35,767 nt of DNA, from positions 1-35,767 of the forward strand of contig JBBTCO010000076.1 of the NCBI GenBank assembly GCA_038043185.1, given 5' to 3'. Origin of the DNA: UBA5009 sp038043185. GTDB taxonomy: Bacteria > Bdellovibrionota > Bdellovibrionia > Bdellovibrionales > Bdellovibrionaceae. This document shows, piece after piece, positions 1 through 8,881 of the stretch. The number at the start of each line of letters is the position of its first letter. Position 1 is the first letter of the stretch. A program made the position numbers and the translations under genes. The notes below the pieces were generated by a model. The model saw only the letters and a program-made list of their open reading frames with translations. It ran no database searches and was not told the DNA's origin.

Positions 1-101
1 TCTGGGACATCGAAACATGAGTTCGGCTTGGCATTTGCGTTTGCCTTCCCCTGCAAACGCGAAGGACAAACGTCATGTTTGAAATTTTTTGATGTCCCAG
101 A
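1..101. repeat. Nested inverted-repeat element at window edge
   Basis: An 11-nt arm TCTGGGACATC (1-11) is the exact reverse complement of 91-101. A second arm AAACATGA (13-20) pairs with 73-80. Inside, GCGTTTGC (37-44) pairs with GCAAACGC (53-60) around an 8-nt loop. The whole can fold as a long interrupted stem carrying a GC-rich hairpin. It lies beyond the 3' end of the minus-strand htpX-transglycosylase pair, so it could act in transcription termination or RNA 3'-end protection, but no U-tract is visible. Its core does not match the elements at 14744-16558. It may continue left of the window. Confidence 0.6.
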
Positions 102-133
102 AAAATAATCTATAAAAACTACAACAGGCTTAT

Positions 134-2287
134 CTAAGGAGGCCAGCTTAGAAGCTCTTTTGGAAATTCTAAATTCTCTGAATTTTTGCTCAGTCGTTCG
201 TAAAAAACAAAGTTTCTGAAAACAAGTTTGACGTAACTGCGGGTTTCTTCATAAGGAATTTCTTCGATGAATTCAATCGGGTCGGGACGAAGGCGGGTCT
301 TTAGCCAACCCTGAATGGCTTTTGAATTGGCATTGTAGGCAGAGACAGCAAGAATGGAATTGTTGTTGTAATGTTTTAAAAGATTCTTTAATTCAAGTGC
401 GCCTAAACTAATATTAATTTTTGGTTCAAAAAGATCTTCGGGCTGTTCATATTCAATCCCATTTTTTTTTGCCAAGTTGTGAGCTAGGTTCGGCATCAAT
501 TGTAACAAACCCATAGCATCCACAAGGCTTCGGGCCTGCGGATCGAAAGCTGATTCTTGTCGCATGATAGAATAAATTAACCAAGGACTGACGCCGGTTC
601 TTTCGGCACTGGCCAGCACGAACTCATTGTAAGGCCTACCGAAAATAAGCTCGGGATGAGTTTTCAATAACTGATCCCGAGTTGCAGGTTTAATTTTATT
701 TAAATTGGAAAATAAAGGCAAATACAAGTGTGCTTGAGCAAAGGCCGAAAAAAACTTGAGCCACGAATCATCAGATAATGTTTTCCCATTTTTTAATTTA
801 TCAAGGCTATTTTTAAGAGCCTCTTCTAGAACTTTTTTTTCTTCTAAAGAGATTAGCCAATCAATCTTCAAGCCACTGAGATAGGAAATTTCGGGAATTG
901 TACGGACCTGAAGATTCAACGAATCACGACTGTGACCTTTAAGAGCGGGCAGGGGCATTTTCATATCATAAAAAGCCAAAAGACCATACAAACCCAGCGG
1001 ATCTTCTTGCTGTAAGATTTTATAGGTGTCAGCACTTTCAGAAAGTGAAAGTCGACTTTGGGTTCGTGCTTTCCAAAATAAATATTTATAACGACTGGGG
1101 GGTTCAATAGAAAGTTTTAAAGTTTCGTTTAAGCGTTCCAGTGTCAGTGCGTATTTAGCTTCTTTGTAATAGAGCCAAGCTGACGCCCATAATACTTTTT
1201 CTTTTAGACCAGGGGAGGACTCTTTTTCCAGAAGGGAACGACTCAGACTTTCCTGTGCATCGTTTGACAAAGACTTTTCTTCCTGCATGCGAGACATAAG
1301 AAAAAATATTTCATCTCGAGGATAGAGATTTTTAAAAGTTGTTTTAGCTTTTGTTAAGTTTTGAAAAGCAACTTGATATTGATCTTCCGTCCAAAGTTGG
1401 CGAATTTGCATAAGTTTATGATCGTGCCATCGCTTTATCCATAAAGAGTTTTTATTTTTTTTCAAAACTTTTGCGAGCCAGGTTTGGATTTTTTTATCGA
1501 TGGCTAAGGTGGCTTTTCGGTCTTGTTTTGTTTTATTAATTTGGCGTAGACCTTTCCACGCACTCCATTGTGACTCAAGATCGCCCTCTCGAAGTAGAGC
1601 ATTATAAAATTTTTCAGCTTGATCGAATTTTCTGAATTGTCGAAAATCGTTAGCAATTTCCAGCCAAATTTTTCGAGGAGGATTTTTTTGGTATCTTGGA
1701 AAAATTTGAACTAGTCGTTCTTCAGCTAAGGACATCAGTTCTTGTTTGCCAGATTTTTTTGCCAGAGTGACGGCTTCCAAAATTAGTTTTTCTTTTTTTT
1801 TCGGCTGTGTTTCATATTTCGATTTTTCAATTAAAAGATCAACGTCATCGCCAAGATCCGCAGTTAGGTTGGACTCTTTTTCACGAATTAAAATTTGCAG
1901 AGGGGAATACCATGGATTCCGAGAAATTGGATTTTCGGCGAATGTAGGATCGGGTTGGGCGCAAACCAGTTGGGATCTTAGCCAAGCCAGATCCCATAAG
2001 GGAAAATCTTTTTTTTTACTGAGAATCAAATAATCTTGGCAAGATTTAAGAGGCTCGGATTTTTCGTAAAACAACGCTCGTTGATAGGTGAACCACCAAA
2101 CTTGGGATTCGCTCCAAGAAGAATTTATTTCCTTTGAAAAATCAATTTTGCCGTCGTTAGCAGCGCGTAGGTCTTCGATCCATTTGTGATCGGGGGGAAC
2201 AATTTTTTCATCCACCCGGTTAAGATGAGAGGTGTGGGTGCAGCCTGATAAAAAGAATAATATCAGGAAGCAGACACGTCTTAGCAT
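134..2287 (-). CDS. Soluble lytic murein transglycosylase-like lipoprotein
   Basis: Cleaves peptidoglycan glycan strands between MurNAc and GlcNAc, probably from the periplasmic face of the outer membrane. The N-terminus (MLRRVCFLILFFLSGC) is a lipoprotein signal peptide with a lipobox ending LSGC. Residues of roughly 70-540 are helical-repeat sequence, like the superhelical ring of Slt70-type enzymes. The C-terminus (about 555-700) is an SLT catalytic domain with the motif RQESAFDP, whose Glu (about residue 578) is the expected catalytic acid, followed by MGLLQLMP and AVSAYNAN. At 717 aa the length fits the Slt family. The gene starts 3 nt after htpX on the same strand, so the two are probably cotranscribed and both linked to envelope maintenance. 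In predatory bacteria such enzymes may also act on prey wall; that is inference. Confidence 0.9.
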   Translation of the reverse strand: MLRRVCFLILFFLSGCTHTSHLNRVDEKIVPPDHKWIEDLRAANDGKIDFSKEINSSWSESQVWWFTYQRALFYEKSEPLKSCQDYLILSKKKDFPLWDLAWLRSQLVCAQPDPTFAENPISRNPWYSPLQILIREKESNLTADLGDDVDLLIEKSKYETQPKKKEKLILEAVTLAKKSGKQELMSLAEERLVQIFPRYQKNPPRKIWLEIANDFRQFRKFDQAEKFYNALLREGDLESQWSAWKGLRQINKTKQDRKATLAIDKKIQTWLAKVLKKNKNSLWIKRWHDHKLMQIRQLWTEDQYQVAFQNLTKAKTTFKNLYPRDEIFFLMSRMQEEKSLSNDAQESLSRSLLEKESSPGLKEKVLWASAWLYYKEAKYALTLERLNETLKLSIEPPSRYKYLFWKARTQSRLSLSESADTYKILQQEDPLGLYGLLAFYDMKMPLPALKGHSRDSLNLQVRTIPEISYLSGLKIDWLISLEEKKVLEEALKNSLDKLKNGKTLSDDSWLKFFSAFAQAHLYLPLFSNLNKIKPATRDQLLKTHPELIFGRPYNEFVLASAERTGVSPWLIYSIMRQESAFDPQARSLVDAMGLLQLMPNLAHNLAKKNGIEYEQPEDLFEPKINISLGALELKNLLKHYNNNSILAVSAYNANSKAIQGWLKTRLRPDPIEFIEEIPYEETRSYVKLVFRNFVFYERLSKNSENLEFPKELLSWPP

Positions 2288-2290
2288 GAA

Positions 2291-3184
2291 TTAAAGTCTT
2301 CCGCTTTGAAGTGCAGCAATGCGATCGTCTAAAGCAGGATGAGTCATCAAGAGAGCAGCAAGTCCGCCATGAGGAGCTCCTGATGAAATTTTTAATGTGG
2401 CAAAGGCGTCGCGATCTGAATTTTGTGAGGCGGGTGTTGTGAGCATTTTTAATCGCTGTAAAGCGGCGACCATATTTTCTCGGGAACTAAATTGAGCGCC
2501 TCCGGCATCGGCGCGATATTCTCGTCTTCGAGAGAAAGAATTAACCACAATTGATCCTAAAACAGTGAACATGATATCACCCAAGATCACACAAATAAAA
2601 TAAACGATATGACGGTATTTATCATCGACATTGTTCGAGATTAAATTAGCTAAAATTCTGGAAAAGAACATAGAAAAAGTATTTACCACTCCAGTAATCA
2701 AAGTCATCGTCACCATATCGCCGTTAGCAATATGAGCAATTTCATGCCCGAGAACACCATCGACTTCACGGGTTTCCATTCGTCTTAATAAGCCAGAGGA
2801 AACTGCAACTAAAGAGTTTGATCGGCTGGGCCCAGTGGCAAAAGCATTGACGTCGTCAGACTCAAAAATTCCCACTTCGGGCATTTTGGATAATCCCGCT
2901 TTTTGCGCCAGCGCGTGAACCCGGTTGATTAAATTTCGTAAAGTTGGATCGGCGACATCGGCAGAAATAATTTTCACACCCATCATCGTTTTTGCCATGA
3001 ACTTGGACATGAGCAAACTGATGAAGGCGCCGAGCATTCCGAACAAACCACAAAATAGAAGTAATTGAATAACATTCCCGTAAGCGCCCACATTAAAGAA
3101 TGTAGAAATTAGAGTCCAAGCGATACCGATGGTGGCCATCACGAGGATATTAGTTAATAAAAATAAACTTATTCGTTTAAACAT
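2291..3184 (-). CDS. htpX: HtpX membrane zinc metalloprotease (M48)
   Basis: Inner-membrane protease that takes part in quality control of membrane proteins. The zinc motif HEIAH is at residues 147-151 and the third ligand Glu is in RRREYRAD (about 222). Two hydrophobic segments lie near residues 5-30 and 38-62, and two more at about 160-178 and 193-215, matching the four-segment HtpX topology. At 297 aa the length is typical. The start is supported by GGGAG about 7 nt upstream of the ATG. It lies between clpA (71 nt upstream) and the transglycosylase gene (3 nt downstream). The 71-nt gap to clpA could hold its own promoter, but I see no convincing boxes. Confidence 0.95.
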   Translation of the reverse strand: MFKRISLFLLTNILVMATIGIAWTLISTFFNVGAYGNVIQLLLFCGLFGMLGAFISLLMSKFMAKTMMGVKIISADVADPTLRNLINRVHALAQKAGLSKMPEVGIFESDDVNAFATGPSRSNSLVAVSSGLLRRMETREVDGVLGHEIAHIANGDMVTMTLITGVVNTFSMFFSRILANLISNNVDDKYRHIVYFICVILGDIMFTVLGSIVVNSFSRRREYRADAGGAQFSSRENMVAALQRLKMLTTPASQNSDRDAFATLKISSGAPHGGLAALLMTHPALDDRIAALQSGRL

Positions 3185-3255
3185 ATTTTATCTCCCTGTT
3201 ATGTAAATTTGCCAACGCTACGGAAAATGTCAATAGAGGTTTCTCTTGCGTTAGC

Positions 3256-5604
3256 TCAATTAGCAATGACTTTCTGTTTTCGCGCTTTTGTCGATGGAGT
3301 TCCATTTGGACTGGTGCTGAAATGGAACTTTAACATGTCGCCCTCAACATTGACTTGAACTCTTCCGCCTTCTGCCAGTCGACCAAAAAGCAATTCATCG
3401 ACCAGGGCAGTTTTGATATGTTCATCGACGGTTCGAGAGAGCGGCCTTGCGCCATAAGCTCGATTATAGCCTTTTTTCAGGATCCATTTCAGAACATCTG
3501 TGCTTACATTCAATTCGACATTTTTTAAAGTGAGATTCATTTTTAATTCATCGACAAATTTTCCGACCACTTGGAGTAAAGTCTCTTCGCTTAAATCTTT
3601 GAAATGCACGATAGCGTCCAAACGATTCAAGAACTCGGGAGCAAAAGACTTTTTCAAAGCTTCTAAAGAAATATGGGATTTCGCGTCGTCGACCAGGCCA
3701 ATGTTTCCACGAGAAACTTCAAGGGCGCCAGCATTTGTTGTCATAATTAAAATTACATTTTTAAAATCAGCGACGCGACCTTGACCGTCAGTCAAACGTC
3801 CCGCATCCATGACCTGCAATAGCGAATTCAGGATATCCGAATGAGCTTTTTCAACTTCGTCCAAAAGCAAAACACAGTAAGGAGTTTTATTAATAGCTTC
3901 CGTGAGCAATCCTCCGCTCTCGTACCCAACATAACCCGGAGGAGCGCCAATTAAACGAGCCACTGCATGTTTCTCCATGTATTCTGACATGTCGAATCGT
4001 TGGAAAGGTAGGCCCTGCACTTGAGCCAGTTGTTTACAAACTTCGGTTTTGCCGACACCGGTTGGGCCAGCAAAAATAAAACAACCTATCGGTTTTTGTG
4101 CTCGTGACATTCCGGTGCGGGCCATTTTTAAGCTGGCAACGACGCGATCAATGGCTTCATTTTGTCCAAATATTAAAGTTTTTAATTTTTTATCTAAATC
4201 TTTAAGTTGCGCTTTTTCATTTGATGAGACTGCAGCTACAGGCAAGCCTGTCATTCGCGCCAGCACTGTTTCAATTTCTTCAGGCCGAATGTGAAGTGTT
4301 TCTTTGCTATCACTTTGTTCTTTTTGTTTTTGCATGCGGAAAAAACTGCCGGCCTCATCAATGACGTCAATTGCTTTATCGGGCAGAAGTTTTCCATGAA
4401 TATGTTTTTGAGAAAGTTCAATGGAGGAACGTAAAGCTTCATCAGAATAGGTGACATTGTGGAAGGTTTCGTAATTTTTTTTCAAGCCAAGCAAAATCTG
4501 AAAACAATCTTCAAGACTGGGTTCATTGATATCCACTTTTTGAAAGCGTCGATTTAAAGCGCGATCTTTTTCGAAATGTTGACGGTATTCCAGGTGAGTT
4601 GTAGAGCCAATGCATGTGACGTCGCCATTAGCCAGAGCTGGCTTCAACAAGTTGGAAGCATCCATAGAGCCGCCACTCGTTGATCCGGCGCCGACCAGGG
4701 TGTGAATTTCATCGATAAACAAAATAACTTTTTTACGTTTTTTTATTTCTTTTAAAATTCCTTTAAGACGACCTTCAAAATCGCCACGAAATTTTGTTCC
4801 TGCTAGCAATGAACCTAGATCAAGTGAATAAACAACTGTCTGTTTTAGACTTTCTGGGACTTTGCCCTCGACAATTCGCTGAGCAAGTCCTTCCGCAATT
4901 GCGGTTTTCCCAACCCCAGGCTCGCCAATTAACAAAGGATTGTTTTTAGTACGACGAAGTAAAATTTGTTGGATTCTTTCCAGAATATCTTCCCGGCCAA
5001 TTAAGGGATCGATTTTTCCTTGCGAGGCGCGCTCATTCAAATTAACGCAAAAACTTTCTAAGGGATTATTTTTTTCTTCCGATTCAGCCTGAGATTCAGA
5101 GTGGGGAAGGGCTGCAGGTAAGAATTCATTTGAAGGTCCCATGCTGCCATCTTTGGTGATTCCATGAGAGATATAATTGATCACATCAAACTGAGTTAGA
5201 CCTTGTTTAGCTAAAGCATAAACGGCCGGAGAATCCGTTTCATAAAAAAGAGCGACTAAAAGCGTCCCTTCATTGATTTGATTTTTTCCAGCACTTTTCA
5301 TTTGCAGCGCTGCTCGTTGCATCAGTCTATGGCAAGCCAAAGTAAATTCAGGAGTCCAAGTTTCAAAGCCTCCGTAGGATTCAAGCTGGGTCTCGGAAAT
5401 AAAGGAGGTATTCTTTTTTAAAAAATCTTGTATATGCTTTTTCAGCTGCTGCACATTAATCGCACAAGCTTCAAGAATTTCAACCATTCGCGGCGATCGG
5501 CACAATGCCAGCAGAACATGTTCAAGGCTTACAAACTCATGGCGTTGATTTTTAGCTTCTTCGGTGGCTTCGGCTAAACGTCGTTCAATTTCCCGCGACA
5601 TCAT
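3256..5604 (-). CDS. clpA: ATP-dependent Clp protease ATP-binding subunit ClpA
   Basis: Unfoldase of the ClpAP protease that feeds substrates to ClpP and takes N-end-rule substrates from ClpS. The order is a Clp N-domain (about 1-150), an acidic linker (about 160-185), AAA domain 1 with Walker A GEPGVGKT (227-234) and Walker B LFIDEI (295-300), and AAA domain 2 with Walker A GPTGVGKT (513-520) and Walker B LLLDEVEKAH. The ClpP-docking loop tripeptide IGL is at about 635-637, so ClpP interaction is expected; no clpP is in the window. The gene begins with two ATG codons; the first overlaps the clpS stop as ATGA. GGAGG lies 4 nt before the first ATG and 7 nt before the second (5601), so the second may be the real start. 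Confidence 0.96.
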   Translation of the reverse strand: MMSREIERRLAEATEEAKNQRHEFVSLEHVLLALCRSPRMVEILEACAINVQQLKKHIQDFLKKNTSFISETQLESYGGFETWTPEFTLACHRLMQRAALQMKSAGKNQINEGTLLVALFYETDSPAVYALAKQGLTQFDVINYISHGITKDGSMGPSNEFLPAALPHSESQAESEEKNNPLESFCVNLNERASQGKIDPLIGREDILERIQQILLRRTKNNPLLIGEPGVGKTAIAEGLAQRIVEGKVPESLKQTVVYSLDLGSLLAGTKFRGDFEGRLKGILKEIKKRKKVILFIDEIHTLVGAGSTSGGSMDASNLLKPALANGDVTCIGSTTHLEYRQHFEKDRALNRRFQKVDINEPSLEDCFQILLGLKKNYETFHNVTYSDEALRSSIELSQKHIHGKLLPDKAIDVIDEAGSFFRMQKQKEQSDSKETLHIRPEEIETVLARMTGLPVAAVSSNEKAQLKDLDKKLKTLIFGQNEAIDRVVASLKMARTGMSRAQKPIGCFIFAGPTGVGKTEVCKQLAQVQGLPFQRFDMSEYMEKHAVARLIGAPPGYVGYESGGLLTEAINKTPYCVLLLDEVEKAHSDILNSLLQVMDAGRLTDGQGRVADFKNVILIMTTNAGALEVSRGNIGLVDDAKSHISLEALKKSFAPEFLNRLDAIVHFKDLSEETLLQVVGKFVDELKMNLTLKNVELNVSTDVLKWILKKGYNRAYGARPLSRTVDEHIKTALVDELLFGRLAEGGRVQVNVEGDMLKFHFSTSPNGTPSTKARKQKVIAN

Positions 5605-5861
5605 GTGACCTCCTCGATGCTAGTTTTAAGTGGATGTTGATGCAATTGAGCAAATTGGTTCGCTTGCATCATTTTCATTTCAGCAATTTCTAAATGATAA
5701 ATTCCAGCTACTCCAGAGCCCTTTTGGTGGACATCGAGCATGATTTTCACAGCCTCTTCATCTTGTTTAGCAAAAAATCTTTTCAAAACTAAAATCACAA
5801 AATCCATAGGCGTATAATCATCGTTTAAAAGAATCACTGCATACATTTTTGGAGTCTCAAC
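5601..5861 (-). CDS. clpS: ClpS adaptor, 5' end lost in assembly gap
   Basis: Adaptor that delivers N-end-rule substrates to ClpA. The visible part reads VETPKMYAVILLNDDYTP and onward, with the conserved NDDYTPM core and the later AEMKMMQANQFA segment, as in E. coli ClpS. The in-frame Met at 5846-5844 lies within the fold (E. coli has 'MYKVILVNDDYTPM' well inside the protein), so it is not the start. The reading frame runs open into the N run, and roughly 15-30 N-terminal residues are missing. The stop overlaps the clpA start (ATGA), giving translational coupling between adaptor and unfoldase. Confidence 0.93.
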   Translation of the reverse strand, partial: VETPKMYAVILLNDDYTPMDFVILVLKRFFAKQDEEAVKIMLDVHQKGSGVAGIYHLEIAEMKMMQANQFAQLHQHPLKTSIEEVT

Positions 5862-5961
5862 NNNNNNNNNNNNNNNNNNNNNNNNNNNNNNNNNNNNNNN
5901 NNNNNNNNNNNNNNNNNNNNNNNNNNNNNNNNNNNNNNNNNNNNNNNNNNNNNNNNNNNNN
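5862..5961. other. Assembly gap of 100 N
   Basis: Exactly 100 N, the usual placeholder for a scaffold join of unknown true length. It removes the 5' ends of two divergent genes (clpS on minus, the GGDEF gene on plus) and their shared promoter region. Contig breaks often fall on repeats, so a repeat or mobile element could be hidden here. Confidence 0.98.
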
Positions 5962-7198
5962 ACATCGCATGGTTGGCAAAATGGACTTGACCAAAGTTTT
6001 TACCGAAATTGAGGGAAGTCCAATCAATTTGACAGAATTTATTCATCATAAAGAAGCAACGAACACCCGTGTGATTCGTTATAGCACTCGCGCTGTCAAC
6101 GATGGCTTAGCGCAATTTTCAGTAACTCCAATGACTAGGAATAAAGAAAAACTTTTTGTTTTTGTAATGAAGGATTTATCTGTCGAAGAAGAGCTTCATA
6201 AAAAATATCGACGAGAGATGACTCTTAAAGATAATAAAATTGAAGAAATGAACGCGATGATTCAGCTGTTGCAAAGAACCCGGCTGGTAAAAGAACCCAG
6301 AAAAATTTTGGAAGAATTTTTAAAACACATTCTTTCTCAATACAGTTTAGCTGTTGCCTTTATTAAAGAGGGAGATTCTCGCGTTTATAAAATTCCCGAA
6401 AAAAATCCTGCGGAAGACTCAGCTTCAATTGATCGTCTTACAAAAAAAATTGCAGAGATGAAACCACTTGATGAGGATACATTTTTTTCAAGTGATGCTT
6501 TGGCCCAAATCGGTCTTAAAAATTTACCGCATGTGCAAAGTCTTGTCGGCATTCCTATCGGAACAAATATGAAATCAAGCTTCGAGATATTTATTCCAAT
6601 GCCTTCGGCCGATCTGGCCCATGCTTTTGATCAAAACCGAGTGAGCGCATTATCCCAACAAATGGCGTTGGTTATCGACAATATGACTCTGGAAAAACTC
6701 TCGATCGTGGATGACTTAACGAAACTTCATAATGCACGGCACTTTCGGGAAAAGTTAGATGAATACACCACAAAATATCCAGCGCTTGCGATGGTGTTAG
6801 GGGACATTGATCATTTTAAAGTGATCAATGATACTTATGGTCACCCCGGTGGAGATACCGTTTTGCAAAGGGTTGGGATTATTCTTAGACAAATGGTTGA
6901 AAACAACAGTCGCGAGAATATGGTTTTTCGAGTTGGCGGGGAAGAATTTTCGATATTATTCCCTAACAAAACGCCCCAAGAAGCTGCTGCAGTTGTTAAC
7001 GAAATTGCCGAAAAAATTCGCCAAGAAATTATTCCTTATCAGGGCAAAAATATTAAATTAACAATGAGCTTCGGTGTTTCAGAATGGTCATCTGATAAAA
7101 TTTCGGTACGGGATTTTTACATGCATACAGATGAAGCTCTTTATAGCTCTAAACGAAACGGCAGAGACCGAATTACGATTTACAGTGATGATAAATAA
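5962..7198 (+). CDS. GGDEF diguanylate cyclase with sensory N-terminus, 5' partial
   Basis: Makes cyclic di-GMP from two GTP. The visible part opens with a PAS-like sensory segment ('FAVTPM'-type strand; SVTPMTRNKEKLFVFVMKDL), a charged coiled-coil stretch (HKKYRREMTLKDNKIEEM), then a GAF-like region. The GGDEF domain starts at DDLTKLHNARHF and includes GDIDHFKVINDTYGH and the active-site loop VGGEEF, where GGEEF is the catalytically competent variant. The product-inhibition I-site (RxxD five residues before the loop) reads RENM, so it is absent. No membrane segment is visible in the part present. The N-terminus is in the gap. The next gene starts 5 nt after the stop, so it may head the operon that runs to the pilin cluster. 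Confidence 0.92.
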
Positions 7199-7203
7199 CC
7201 CAC

Positions 7204-8880
7204 ATGTTTTTTAAAAAATACGGCTTATATTTTCTTTTATTTCTTCTTATTCTTTTTATATATTGGACGCCCATGGGCAGCGGTGATGCGATTTGCACAG
7301 ATGATGATTGGCTGCTGAATTCCGTTCGTAAGTTTAAGTCTTTAAATGATTATTTTTCTTCCTATTTCCAATATGGCACCCTTGATCGGCAGCCCGTGCG
7401 TGATCTTAGTATTTACATTGATGATGCGATTTCAAGTTGGATTGGTTTTCCAATTTTTAGAATCACCAACGTCGCGATTTGGGTTATTTCTCTCTTTATT
7501 TTTCAACGAATTTTAGCCTTATTTGCATGGCCGTCGATTTGGATCCAAGGAATTTTATTGTATATTGGCACGCATCCTGTGGCGGTCAATTCTGTGGGTA
7601 TGTTTGCTTCACGAAAGCATTTACTGTCTGTGTTTTTTACCTTGTGTATTTTTTATTTTATTTTAAAATTTTCGCGAACTTCGCAGCAGCTCTCTTGGCG
7701 GCAGGCAACTTTAATTTTATTCTGCTATTTGCTGGGTTGTTTGTCTCAACCTTTGCAAGTGTTAACTCCTTTGGGTTTTATTTTTTTTATTGATAATAAA
7801 AAAGAATTTATATTGCGTAATAAAAAAATTATATTTGGATTCATACTGATCGCTGGAGCGATCTTGTTGGATAATTATTTATATTATGCTTCAGAGGTTT
7901 ATGCAAAAACGGTAGGTTACAGCAAATTTGCTGTGCAGCATGGTGTTCTTAAAAGATTTTTTATTTATGGACGAAGTTTTTTTCAGGTTGTTTTTCCAGG
8001 GTATCCTTCGATATTACCTTATGAGCTTGGCAAAATTAAGGATTGGATTGGCTGGATTTTTCTATTTATTTTTGCGCTGATTTTACTTATGTTGCGATTA
8101 AAAAAAGGAAAAATGGTCGAAAGATTTTTTTGGCCTAAAATATCAGGCGCAATTCTTTTATTCTTTCTGCCTTTGTTGGTCGTTACCATTCGAGTTACAA
8201 TTCAAGGCGGGTGGGATACTTACTTGTTATTTAGTCTCTTTGCTTGGGCGATTTTTTTAAAAGAAATTTATGCAGCGACTGTGCAAGAGTCGCTTGCCCA
8301 AAGTGGTATTTGGACTCGGCGAGCTGTTGCGGGAATTGCCGCAGGGGCTATTTCTTTTAATACGACGATTTCTTATCAGCATGCTCAATATTTTATTTCG
8401 CCAGAAAAAGTTTTCCAGCGGATGTCTATTCTAGAGCATTCGAATTTATATCGCATGATGTATGCTCATGTCAGAATCAATAATCACCCGGACCAAGTCG
8501 ACGAAATTTACCAAGATGCGCTTCAAGTTTATGAATCCGATCCTAGAACCGCAAATTTAGGTTATGTTTTGGGTCGATCTTTAGTTTACACGGGCCTGTT
8601 AAGTTCATCTGATAAATTTTCACTGTGGGAAAAATTAGAGGTCCCTTCCTTCTGGTGGCATTATTGGAAAGCTGTTTTTTACGTTAAGCAAGCTCAGCCT
8701 GAAAGAGCTAACGAGATTATGACAAGAGCGTGGGAAATTTTTAAGGAAGCACCTTTAGACGATGTCGATAAATTTGAAGAGATCGTATCCAACTGGATCA
8801 AAATGTGTGACTTAGCTAAGAAAAGTGAATGTGAAATAGAAATCAGAAATAAAGTTCGTTCGCGTCTGGAAACTCGATAA
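7204..8880 (+). CDS. Polytopic membrane protein, TMTC/PMT-like GT-C glycosyltransferase candidate (paralogue 1)
   Basis: A 558-aa protein with a membrane segment at about 7-22, some nine to ten more up to about residue 370, and a soluble helical C-terminus (about 400-558) resembling degenerate TPRs. The first extracytoplasmic loop holds an Asp triplet (DDD, 33-35), the position of the catalytic acidic motif in GT-C enzymes. Two further blocks, QPVRDLS (63-69) and HP-x10-SRKHLLS (from 124), resemble the HP...RxxLL block of TMTC-type O-mannosyltransferase relatives. All three blocks recur in the gene at 10519. It starts 5 nt after the GGDEF gene, without a good Shine-Dalgarno sequence. Glycosyltransferase activity is inferred from topology and motifs. 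Confidence 0.62.
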   Translation: MFFKKYGLYFLLFLLILFIYWTPMGSGDAICTDDDWLLNSVRKFKSLNDYFSSYFQYGTLDRQPVRDLSIYIDDAISSWIGFPIFRITNVAIWVISLFIFQRILALFAWPSIWIQGILLYIGTHPVAVNSVGMFASRKHLLSVFFTLCIFYFILKFSRTSQQLSWRQATLILFCYLLGCLSQPLQVLTPLGFIFFIDNKKEFILRNKKIIFGFILIAGAILLDNYLYYASEVYAKTVGYSKFAVQHGVLKRFFIYGRSFFQVVFPGYPSILPYELGKIKDWIGWIFLFIFALILLMLRLKKGKMVERFFWPKISGAILLFFLPLLVVTIRVTIQGGWDTYLLFSLFAWAIFLKEIYAATVQESLAQSGIWTRRAVAGIAAGAISFNTTISYQHAQYFISPEKVFQRMSILEHSNLYRMMYAHVRINNHPDQVDEIYQDALQVYESDPRTANLGYVLGRSLVYTGLLSSSDKFSLWEKLEVPSFWWHYWKAVFYVKQAQPERANEIMTRAWEIFKEAPLDDVDKFEEIVSNWIKMCDLAKKSECEIEIRNKVRSRLETR

Positions 8881-8881
8881 A

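Noticed and set aside
5849..7198. A complete plus-strand gene starting at 5849 and running through the N run
   Set aside because: The frame only appears open because N bases are not stops; the first codons lie antisense to clpS. The GGDEF gene is partial.
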